Shown here: in pieces, positions 10,468 to 18,033 of the stretch | How positions within the stretch are numbered: position 1 is the stretch's first letter | How the letters are laid out: the number at the start of each line of letters is the position of its first letter | Source: Saccoglossus kowalevskii | Taxonomy: Eukaryota; Hemichordata; Enteropneusta; Harrimaniidae | Assembly (NCBI RefSeq): GCF_000003605.2 | Contig: NW_003124907.1 | Location: 308,548 to 326,790, forward strand | Length of the DNA: 18,243 nucleotides | Direction: 5' to 3' | The notes under the pieces: model-generated | Database searches by the model: none | What the model saw: only the letters and a program-made list of their open reading frames with translations | What the model was told of the DNA's origin: nothing | Translations under genes and position numbers: made by a program

Positions 10468-10695
10468 AATGAATTTTAAAACTGTGTTCATGAGGGACGT
10501 CTTTGTATAAACTGTGTGATGTGTAGAACAGAGAAATGCTTCATATGAAAAAATAAATACAACTTTACCATGACAATCAGTTTGTAAGTGTACTGAAAAT
10601 CAAATAGACAGGAGATGTGTTTTACGTCACCGCTGCATATTTAATCATTTAATATGTGAGAAAATATTGTTTATAATAAACCTTTTCAATAAGTC

Positions 10696-10725
10696 GCGCC
10701 ATCTTGTGACGTCATAATGACGTAA
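10696..10725 (-). promoter_or_regulatory. YY1-like motif plus two CRE-like sites
   Basis: On the minus strand the order is TTACGTCA, TGACGTCA, then CAAGATGGCGCGAC. The palindromic CRE (10707-10714) and the variant CRE (TGACGTAA on the plus strand, 10718-10725) start 11 bp apart, about one helical turn. AAGATGGCG is the core of the animal YY1 site, often found just downstream of a start site in the sense orientation, so transcription to the left is favoured. A third variant, TTACGTCA, is at 10623-10630. The ATG inside the YY1 motif (minus, 10702) opens only 17 codons before TAA. No identified gene starts here. Confidence 0.4.
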
Positions 10726-10822
10726 TGAGTATAAGTAACGTTTGTTTAAATAGTGTTGTTGAGAAGATAAAAAAAAAAACTGACCACAATTCGAAGCAAT
10801 ATCAACGTTACGGCTCTTTTGA

Positions 10823-10836
10823 CACTAGGGGGCGCA
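10823..10836 (+). promoter_or_regulatory. CTCF-like core motif
   Basis: CACTAGGGGGCGCA closely fits the core of the animal CTCF consensus (CCASYAGRKGGCRS-type), with GC content unlike its surroundings. It lies about 100 bp from the YY1/CRE group. Binding is not demonstrated, and CTAGGGGGCGC-type strings also occur in repeats. Confidence 0.35.
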
Positions 10837-10839
10837 CAT

Positions 10840-11715
10840 TATAACAACAATATACTGATCTCTTTGCACGTATTTCATTTGAGTGAATTGAAAGTGTACA
10901 TGACTGGAGAAGTTGAGAAAAATAACACAACAATCAATGACCTTAGGACAACGAAACTTGCGACGATCGTCTTATAACCGCATGTTTTGAAAAGCAAGAA
11001 TCTCCCTGGGACCAGGAAATCCGAGTGTGGACGAAATCTGTCATGAATACTCCTAGAAATAAAATAAATAAAACAACACAGTAGTTAAAATACCGGATGT
11101 GTTACATTGTGTGGTTTATTTTGCCTGAGGGATAATCTTGGAATTTCAAGGTAGTTCTCATGCAAGATTTACCGGCATAAGTATTTTAGCTCACTACAAT
11201 GGGACTTGTAGAGAAGCCAGGATCACATTCTTCTCAGCGAATGAAGTATTTACAAAACAGCTGTTATACAAACATGGAAAATAAGCAAACTGGAAGAATG
11301 AATTCAAAACATAGACATAGTTTAACAAAATACAATGTAATCTAAGTACCCTGTTTCACTGACCTGGAAGGGAGGTCATTTTCAAGCTGGTTGTCAAACG
11401 CCATCAACATCTTTTATTTGTGTTATTTTGTTTTTATGGTGGGAGCGCTTATTCACCTTTTTACAAAGAGTCATTGACTGCATCAACAAAATGTCAAGTA
11501 TGAATCACATGAGAAGATAGATGTGATGTGATAGATAGATAGATTCATTAATTCAATAATTTGTATTTATTACGAGGATACCGAATGCACGAAGACAGTA
11601 TAGTGAGAAATCATGCGACGCGCAGCAGAGGTTGATGTGATTGCATACTGTCTGAGGGCATACTTATGCAGTATCCTTAATATTATTATACATTCTTTCC
11701 TTATTCTTTCCCAAG
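10840..11715. other. non-coding stretch left of the MPC1-like exon
   Basis: A 46-codon plus-strand frame starts at ATG 11199 (MGLVEKPGSHSSQRMKYLQN...) and a 58-codon minus-strand frame (10875-11051) follows a fair acceptor at 11052-11060. Neither matches a family I know. A short GATA run lies near 11530. If 11716-11840 belongs to a split gene, its upstream exon should be in this stretch or farther left, but I could not identify it. Confidence 0.4.
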
Positions 11716-11840
11716 AATACATCATGGGAATGCTGAAATCCAAAAAGTTTAGAACAGATTTAGCAAACTTTTTTGTGTGGGGCCCTGTCAAACCCTGGGG
11801 CTCCCATATTTGTTTTCAATAATAGAGGACGCTTACACAG
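11716..11840 (+). pseudogene. MPC1-like exon with a frameshift (mitochondrial pyruvate carrier subunit 1)
   Basis: MPC1 pairs with MPC2 in the inner mitochondrial membrane to import pyruvate. Here a strong polypyrimidine acceptor (ttattctttcccaag) precedes the frame ..YIMGMLKSKKFRTDLANFF, then VWGPVKPWG. This resembles the family's N-terminal ..[20 protein letters not shown].. and ANWGLP. segment. Right after WG (about 11799-11801) the frame breaks. In the next frame it resumes as LPYLFSIIEDAYT, where the family has LP-hydrophobic-A-I-x-D, consistent with loss of one base. The segment ends at CAG|GTAATC, a usable donor. Substitutions of otherwise strongly conserved residues (ST.FWGPVANWG to FFVWGPVKPWG) also suggest relaxed constraint. 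A sequencing error in a diverged paralogue is the alternative. Later MPC1 exons are not recognisable downstream. Confidence 0.5.
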
Positions 11841-12145
11841 GTAATCAATCCATATTTGAAATTCGCATTTCCTTATATGGTAGAATAAAAATACTTACAG
11901 CTCGCTGTAATTTGTGGCGTTATGGATACAGATGTATAATGATATTTATCATTATGCTAATTGTTTGTAGAACTGACTGGTCCGAGTTATCTCATTGGTT
12001 GTATTTATCAATGAATGTAATCTATGAATACATTAAAATTGGAGATAACAAATGACAAACTCAGATTGTCAAACAATTATATTTTCTATCTTAATGTGCG
12101 AATAACATGCACACAGCATTCTTACATTTTCAATCAAATTTGGTT
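11841..12145. other. non-coding stretch right of the MPC1-like exon
   Basis: The frame containing the resumed MPC1-like part stays open to 12055 (..FEIRISLYGRIKILTARCNL..). Spacing of the Gly-Arg and Trp landmarks does not fit the carrier, so I treat this as chance read-through of intron-like sequence. No repeat is visible. Confidence 0.4.
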
Positions 12146-12420
12146 TCTATCCAAACAATTTACTTATCTTCCTAAACAACCTTCCCAATTTCCAAACATC
12201 TGTTTTTCCCTCTCAAATAAATATCCAACTGTCTGTCACTCCAAAACTGCTATCCAAACTGCTTTCTATCTAAACAACAATCTTTTCATCGCAAACATTT
12301 TTCTCACCTTTCCAAACACATTTCTTGCAGCTATGTCACCTTGGAAACTGTCTTGCTTTTAAAAACAATTGGCTAGAACGACAACATTTTATTCTTGCCT
12401 TTTTTTTAAGACAACCTTTC
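12146..12420. repeat. highly degenerate ~21-bp tandem array, block 1
   Basis: Units such as TATCCAAACAATTTACTTATC, TTCCTAAACAACCTTCCCAA, TTCCAAACATCTGTTTTTCC and TATCTAAACAACAATCTTTT recur with about 20-21 bp spacing, around a core TNTCCAAACAACNTTTC. The strong C and A bias makes one frame open for 112 codons (12024-12362), but the product is only repeat-derived. Confidence 0.55.
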
Positions 12421-12444
12421 TGAATTTTCACCTTCACAAGCAAT

Positions 12445-12512
12445 TTAAAGCGACAGGGTCGTCACCTGTGCACGCGCGGGAATTGACGCAGGTGACGATT
12501 CCCCCGCTTTAA
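12445..12512. repeat. TTAA-bounded palindromic element, copy 2, 68 bp
   Basis: The left end is TTAAAGCGACAGGGTCGTCA and the opposite-strand right end is TTAAAGCGGGGGAATCGTCA. The two arms nearly fill the element, leaving a hairpin with little interior. The left arm through GGGAATTG matches the right arm of 1831-1993 read on the other strand, so the two belong to one family. It lies just after the first ~21-bp array block. Confidence 0.75.
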
Positions 12513-12917
12513 TCTGACTTTATTATTAACAGTACTTGTACAATTCATATCATTATTCATAGTCGTCATGAATGGTTATTAGCACACATATTTTTGAATC
12601 CTATTAAGTCAGTGGAAACTGAAATTGAAAAAAAAGAAACAAATTTATATTTTTCTACAATCTCAATTCTATGATCAAGTACCCTGAAATACAGCAGGTT
12701 AATTTCAGAGTATGAATTCAATAAATATTTTACTTGCCTGTTCGTATCAAACTGGATTGAATCCTAAGTCACATACTGGATGGGACTCTGAAGCAAAGGT
12801 GCCATCGATTCAGTACCGTAACATACATCTGCAAAGCTAAGTTCATAAAAACTTTCAAGTGTAACAAATCTTATTTCATAGGTGGATGCACAAACCAAAA
12901 ACGTGGACTACTACTCG
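12513..12917. other. unique AT-rich spacer
   Basis: No gene, repeat or RNA structure is apparent between the TTAA element and the second block of the ~21-bp array. Confidence 0.5.
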
Positions 12918-13104
12918 ACCTTTCCACCAGTGTTACAGACAACACAAACAACCTTTCGGCTTTTCAAAACAACTCAACTGACTTCTCTGGCAATTAGCCA
13001 ATCTGCAAGACAGATTTCTAGCCACCGAAAGCAACTTTCCCTTCTTCTAAAAAATGTTCTAACTTCCTAGTAACTTTTGCGTATCTAAACAACTTTAAAA
13101 CGTT
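12918..13104. repeat. highly degenerate ~21-bp tandem array, block 2
   Basis: The same flavour of unit as in 12146-12420 continues: ACCTTTCGGCTTTTCAAAAC, AACTGACTTCTCTGGCAATT, AAGCAACTTTCCCTTCTTCT and GCGTATCTAAACAACTTT. Degeneration is high and the register is approximate. The 62-codon frame at 12882-13070 is a by-product. Confidence 0.45.
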
Positions 13105-13582
13105 GTTGTTGTACCACCCCCTCTCTCACTCCCTCAAACAAATCGGCACTAAAATGTGAAGCTACTGTACCTTTGAATAACTGAAAGAAAGAATGACTAT
13201 TCAAACTTAATTAATCTCTGTACAATCCAACATTCGTATCACAACAATGCACATATGCCTGGACCAATTACATGCACACTTGTTACATACACAAAACACA
13301 TACATACAAATATTTCGGGTCACGACAACAGTAATTTAATGACCTTAATTCTCTTTATTCGCATCATTTTCAAATTAAATATAAGCATTTGTGAGGAAAA
13401 AGAAATTTTTCCATTTTTTTTTTATTTTCGAACATGTTTGAAGTACACTTGATTTTTTTATACTTTGAGAAAGTCTTCATTTCATGTTCACAGAAACAAT
13501 TAAATAAATCAAAATATACAGTTCTGATACAAAAACATCATTTTAGACCCTTACATGTTTTTAGGGTATATAAGCAACACAA
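13105..13582. other. non-coding stretch before the large minisatellite
   Basis: AT-rich sequence with a short gttgttgttg run and a T-run near 13418. The 65-codon frame at 13255-13452 has no motif. Confidence 0.5.
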
Positions 13583-14775
13583 ATATGTCTATGGAATGAG
13601 TCAATGAAAGGAGTCAATGAAATGTATCAGTGAAATGTGTCAATGAAATGCACCAGTGCAAATGAAATGTGTCAGTGAAATGTGTCAACAAAGTGTGTCG
13701 ATGCCAATGAAGTGTATCAGTGAAATGTTTCAATAAAATGTATCAGTGAAGTGTATTCAATGAAATGTATCAGTGAAGTGTATCAGTGAAGTGTATCATT
13801 GAAATGTTTCAATAAAATGTATCAGTGAAATGTATTCAATGAAATGTATCAGTGTCAATGAAGCATATCAGTGAAATGTTTCAATAAAATGTATCAGTGA
13901 AATGTATTCAATGAAATGTATCAGTGTCAATGAAGTGTATCAGTGAAACGTGTCAATAACATGTGTCAGTGAGATGTATTCAATGAAATGTACCAGTGTC
14001 AATGAGGTGTATTAAATGAAATGTGTCAGTGTCAATGAAGTGCATCAGTTAAATGTGTCAGAGAAGTGTATTCAATGAAATGTATCAGTGAAGTGTATCA
14101 TTGAAATGTTTCAATAAAATGTAATAGTGAAATGTATTCAATGAAATGTATCAGTGTCAATGAAGTGTATCAGTGAAACATGTCAATAACATGTGTCAGT
14201 GAGATGTATTCAATGAAATGTACCAGTGTCAATGAGGTGTATTAAATGAAATGTGTCAGTGCCAATGAAGTGCATCAGTTAAATGTGACAGAGAAGTGTA
14301 TTCAATGAAATATGTCAGTGTCAATGAAATGTTTCAATAAATTGTATCAGCGAAGTGTATTCAATGAAATGTGGCAGTGCCAATGTGCGAGTGTCAATGA
14401 AGTATATCAATGAAGTGTATCAATGTGTTAATATCGAACTGTGCCAATGAGATATGTCAGTATCAATGGAGTGTTTCAGTGAAAAGTTTCAACAAAATGT
14501 GTCTATGAAGTGTATCAATGAGATATGTCTGTATCAATGCAGTGTATCAGTGAAATGTTTCAACAAAATGTGTCTATGAAGTGTATCAATGAGATATGTC
14601 AGTATCAATGAAGTGTATCAGTGAAATGTTTCAACAAAATGTGTCTATGAAGTGTATCAATGAGATATGTCAGTATCAATGAAGTGTATCAGTGAAATGT
14701 TTCAACAAAATGTGTCTATGAAGTGTATCAGTGAAATGTGTGAGTGCCAATGAAGTGTATCAGAAAAACCAATGA
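13583..14775. repeat. large minisatellite, ~13-bp unit AGTGAAATGTATC
   Basis: About 1.2 kb is made of variants of AGTGAAATGTATC, including AATAAAATGTATC, AGTGAAGTGTATTCA and AGTGTCAATGAAGTGTATC. Two larger periods are superimposed. The string 'cagtgaaac.tgtcaataac' stands at 13941 and 14171, so a ~230-bp block was duplicated. At the right end a 71-bp period is exact in spacing. No frame of note crosses it. Confidence 0.95.
14477..14760. repeat. 71-bp higher-order repeat, four copies
   Basis: 'cagtgaaa.gtttcaacaaaa' begins at 14477, 14548, 14619 and 14690, each exactly 71 bp apart. The first three copies differ by only a few bases and the fourth is shortened. This is the youngest-looking, most homogeneous part of the array. 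Confidence 0.9.
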
Positions 14776-15290
14776 AACACAGCACTATAAATTACCCAAA
14801 ATTCTCTCTGATTTGTACCATTGGAAATTAATTTCACTTTCTCTTAAACTTTATAGTGGCTTACCTTAAATTTACCTCAAATTCTGGCAAAAAAAATGTA
14901 TGGAGGTGTAAAAACTCTGCCAGTCTTTGGGCAAACTCCAACATTAGTACTCTCTCTCATCACCTGGCAGATAATATACATATTTCTTTGTTTAATCCAT
15001 TAAAGACACAACCAGGTGCTGGGAATTTACTTTGTTATCTTAAAATTATATAGTATGGTAACAAAATAAGATTGGTTTACTGTTGTCAAAAACACACTAC
15101 TACTGGAAGCAAAACATCAAACTATTCAGTAATTTGTAAAAAAGAAAAGAACATTTTGAAAATAATTTACATATTATACATGAAGCATATCTACAGATGT
15201 GTACCAGTGACATTTACCTAACTTCTACTAACCAATTTCTGTTAGAACAAACCGCACAGGATTGTGGGTAATCACACGCACTGTGTATTG
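14776..15290. other. non-coding stretch right of the minisatellite
   Basis: Unique AT-rich sequence. The frame at 14856-15053 (65 codons) has no recognisable motif or splice context. Confidence 0.5.
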
Positions 15291-15291
15291 G

Positions 15292-15350
15292 TTAAATGTA
15301 TCAGTGACGTCTATCAATGAATATCAATGTCAATCAATGTCAGTGAAATT
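15292..15350. repeat. outlying fragment of the AGTGAAATG minisatellite
   Basis: 'aaatgtatcagtgacgtc', 'tatcaatgaatatcaatg' and 'tcaatgtcagtgaaatt' use the same words as the array that ends at 14775. It is separated from it by about 500 bp of unique sequence. Confidence 0.6.
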
Positions 15351-15583
15351 AGCATATATTTGTCATGTGATTTCTTTTGAAGGGAAAATAATATTTTCAT
15401 TTAATATAAATGCTTATCATAACGCGACTTCGGTGGTCATTTCTGCAGCTCTGAATACAAATTTTATTTTAAACTATTTTATACGATGCTTATACAAGAA
15501 ATAAAAATAAAATTTAAATCTCACGATTTGAGACATGTACTCACAGTTGTGCTCTTTTGAGTTAAACATCTACAATTTTAAGC

Positions 15584-15589
15584 TTTATT
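15584..15589 (-). terminator. candidate polyadenylation signal for TMEM185
   Basis: TTTATT on the plus strand reads AATAAA on the minus strand, about 290 bases after the TMEM185 stop. It is the first clean hexamer beyond the tandem-repeat part of the presumed 3' UTR. Another lies near 15465. Which one is used cannot be told from sequence. Confidence 0.35.
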
Positions 15590-15625
15590 GAATTTATATT
15601 GTTATTATGATAATAATTGTAATAT

Positions 15626-15902
15626 AGATACACAGGCTAAGTCCAATTAATAAAGTACATGATTTAATCTGGTATTTCAAATGATACAAGCCAATTAATT
15701 TCCATGATCCACAGGACCTGCCAGAGTAATGAAGTGTATATTTTAATCAGGCATAAAGATGATTTCCATGACATAAAGGTCCAATCTGATTAATATAGAA
15801 TATATTTTAATCTGGTATTTCAATTGATAACATGGTTTCCATGGTCCACAGGTTCTTATCAATTAATAAAGTACATATTTTAGTCAGGTGTTTCAATTGA
15901 TA
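15626..15902 (-). repeat. tandem repeat containing the TMEM185 stop codon and copies of the coding end
   Basis: The unit 'ccacaggttcttatcaatta', 'ataaagtacatattttaatc', 'tggtatttcaattgataaca' recurs with spacings of about 79, 64 and 73 bp, taking the stop-equivalent TTAA/TTAG positions at 15664, 15743, 15807 and 15880. The rightmost copy is genuine coding sequence, ending SIETPD-TAA on the minus strand. The copy at 15807-15829 would read SIEIPD-TAA and that at 15664-15686 SFEIPD-TAA. The copy near 15743 is truncated. Similarity extends upstream into the coding part (roughly CCA.GGTGGTCATG in the gene against CCTGTGGACCATG in the copy). Confidence 0.75.
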
Positions 15903-16106
15903 CTAGAGGCATGACCACCCTGGATGAACTTATACTTATTTTAGACTTAGAATCACATTCCGAGATTGAATCTCTGTCTATTTCTGATGACTCTGGACTT
16001 GAGTTCTCATCTCGTTGTATCTTGTACGAAATGTTCCCATATTCCTGTAAAAATGGACAGATTTCCAGCAGAAACTGACAGAAATCTTTCCTTATTCCAA
16101 ACCACC
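15880..16106 (-). CDS. TMEM185: TMEM185 last coding exon (C-terminal part)
   Basis: TMEM185 (TMEM185A/B in vertebrates) is a multi-pass membrane protein of unknown molecular function. The exon starts after the acceptor cttccttctgtag (AG at 16108-16107) and completes the split Trp codon begun in the upstream exon, giving NP-WWFGIRKDF. It continues CQFLLEICPFLQEYGNISY, the family's highly conserved cytosolic segment. A variable Ser/Asp/Glu-rich linker follows (about residues 30-60 of this exon), then SRVVMPLVSIETPD and TAA at 15882-15880. Vertebrate proteins end with a similar IExPD. The exon has 75 codons including stop. Upstream of the splice site the open frame runs on to 16176, but that part is intron. 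The C-terminal coding end lies in a tandem repeat (15626-15902). Confidence 0.93.
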
Positions 16107-16999
16107 CTACAGAAGGAAGAGAATATGATAAAATCAAAGGTACAACATATCTGTGGAATCGAGTCAATTCTATCATTGCTAGTTCACGGTCAAGCTGTCC
16201 CTCAATCGGACACTGCGTTTACTTCTACAATGTGCGCTGGTGGGCTTATTCCTGCTTTTTAAAGGGCAACAGTCATCACAGCAAGTAATGTACGATATGG
16301 ATACGAATATAGTGACATATACACCGCAGGTCAAATACATAGTTCATACAAAATTGAAACACACGCTACGAGATGATCACTACCCTTTAACAGTGTTTTT
16401 GGCTTGTCGAATGACAGGGAAAGACATTTTGCTTTTTTTAAATACTTGTTGGATATTTGCGGGGCTGCAAAAAAGGACTAGCTTGACTACTGTTGTCAAC
16501 ACTTGGTACAAATATGAACATTGAAAGAAAAAGTATGTTGCTACAAGCAAGTAAACAGTAATTCTCTAAAACTTGAAAGACAATTTTCGATTAGCTAAAT
16601 AGAAGAACTATGATCAGATAAAATGACATAATGTGTTCACAGTGATCCTGAGGTGTCATTGTTTTCTATTCATTAACACTGTTTTAAACAAATGCACTAT
16701 CAAAACTGACCTAAATTTATATTTGCATAAATGTTGACAGCAACACACTCATATGAGCTGCGATCAATTAAAGCATCGCGAGTGGAACAGAAGCGACATA
16801 GATGGTGGCCTAAGCGCCGGGTGCATGCGAGGCTTGAAAGGCCTGCGAAGAACACAATGCAAAGGTATTTTTATGGGCAGGAAAGTAATATGAATAATAC
16901 AATATATAACATTTAGTATTGGAGATGCATTTCTGATAAAGCAAATATGGTAGTGTCCAATGATTCCATTCGAGAAAAAATGATATTTCAATTACTTAC
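16107..16999 (-). other. TMEM185 last intron (893 bp)
   Basis: The donor is CCAT|GTAAGT (GT at 16999-16998) and the acceptor ttctgtag (16108-16107). The intron interrupts the first Trp codon of the conserved WWFGIRKDF motif after its first base (phase 1). Several open frames here (15966-16262, 16240-16524, 16731-16916 plus and 16764-16991 minus) have no motif and are intronic or antisense chance frames. Confidence 0.85.
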
Positions 17000-17123
17000 A
17001 TGGATTACCCCCTCGCTGGCCAAATGCCGTACCAATCAGCGTCAACAATGAAATATACAATGGAGTAAATATTGCAATAAAGGCGTAATCATTGTTGCCG
17101 TCCAGCTTGTTAGCTAATAGTAC
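17000..17123 (-). CDS. TMEM185: TMEM185 penultimate coding exon (last transmembrane helix)
   Basis: The exon is bounded by the acceptor gatgtttacag (AG at 17125-17124) and the donor GTAAGT, and has 124 bases. It reads VLLANKLDGNNDYAFIAIFT, then PLYISLLTLIGTAFGQRGGNP plus the first base of Trp. This follows the vertebrate pattern LLVHKLDG, a membrane helix (about residues 14-35 here), then TFGQKGGN. Joining to 15880-16106 keeps frame and rebuilds GGNPWWFGIRKDF. Phase at the 5' side is 0. The exons for the N-terminal four-fifths of the protein are not in the window to the right and must lie beyond 18243. Confidence 0.92.
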
Positions 17124-17896
17124 CTGTAAACATCACAATATGAACATGTTTAGTTTTTTAATGTTGCAGTAATCCTTTTTTTAGAACATCTTTTCAAGTT
17201 GAACCACAGTGAATCCAAAAATAGATAGATGTTTCTAGGGATAATCATATACTATCAGATCTGTCGACTGTGGAGACCTCATGCCTTGCCTTGAAACCCG
17301 TGTCAGGTAAGATAATGCTGCTGTTGTCTACTGACATACCACCTCTTGATACGCTAAATCAGCAAATGTTTCTCATGATGACAACGAAATGGAGTCACAA
17401 ATGGAAATTTTATGTAATTTCTGATGCTAGAAAACATTCCATGTGATCAAATGAAGTACAATAAATCTTAAATTGATGTTATTCTGTCTCATGTTCAAAC
17501 ACAATTTTTGACCTTTCTAGGGTATATAGTAACATTCGATCGTGTGTTCAAATTTCCTGTGCTAACGCTTTTTGGCAATGCTCAAATACACATTGATTTA
17601 CAAAGATTTGCAGTCATAGTCCCTGTTGTGGTCAGAATCACATAAACCGACTCAAATTGTTTGCGGTCACACACATCGAATGACATGTGGCATTAAATAA
17701 TGTACCCAAGCATGTGTTCAAGAAACATTTATGCAAATGATATGAAAGAAGAAGCATTAACACACACATACTGTGATTCTGATGTTAGTTTCAGTGACAA
17801 AAATCAAAATCACACAAAAATGTTATATTCACCCAGATTTCTTACTGAGTAAAGACTAAATATCGAACAGTGGGTTTTACATCAACAAATATCAAA
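17124..17896 (-). other. TMEM185 upstream intron, partial
   Basis: I searched the minus strand for the preceding family segment (ALSWMTIVVPLLTFE-like) and found nothing, so this is intron to the window edge. On the plus strand, GTGTCAG|GTAAGA near 17311 is a very good donor sequence preceded by about 27 open codons (..DLSTVETSCLALKPVS), but it has no convincing acceptor or known homology. Confidence 0.6.
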
Positions 17897-17955
17897 TAAT
17901 AATCAAAGAAAGCTTAGAAAGAACTCCAGTGTACTGAGAGTATTGAAGACACATT
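17897..17955 (+). repeat. interspersed repeat, head segment, copy 2
   Basis: 'aatcaaagaaagcttagaaa' followed by 'gaactccagtgtactgagag' and 'tattgaagacac' matches the head at 7242-7302 in the same orientation, with scattered differences. Here it lies in a TMEM185 intron, in the opposite orientation to the gene. Confidence 0.65.
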
Positions 17956-18033
17956 AAAAATTAATTCAAAATTACTTGTACTTGAGATATTGATGGAATA
18001 GCTGAAAACTAATTATGTAAATCAGGTAACTGA

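Noticed and set aside
11841-12055. Continuation of the MPC1-like frame past the donor
   Set aside because: Landmark residues are at the wrong spacing for later MPC1 segments, so homology is not supported.
12024-12362. 112-codon plus-strand frame, the longest in the window
   Set aside because: It coincides with the degenerate C/A-biased ~21-bp array. Scarcity of stops follows from base bias.
16240-16524. 94-codon plus-strand frame and other frames within 16107-16999
   Set aside because: They lie in the TMEM185 intron, antisense or out of frame, with no motif.
17240-17312. Possible plus-strand exon ending at GTGTCAG|GTAAGA
   Set aside because: The donor is excellent, but the open part is only about 27 codons, the acceptor is poor and it lies antisense in a TMEM185 intron.
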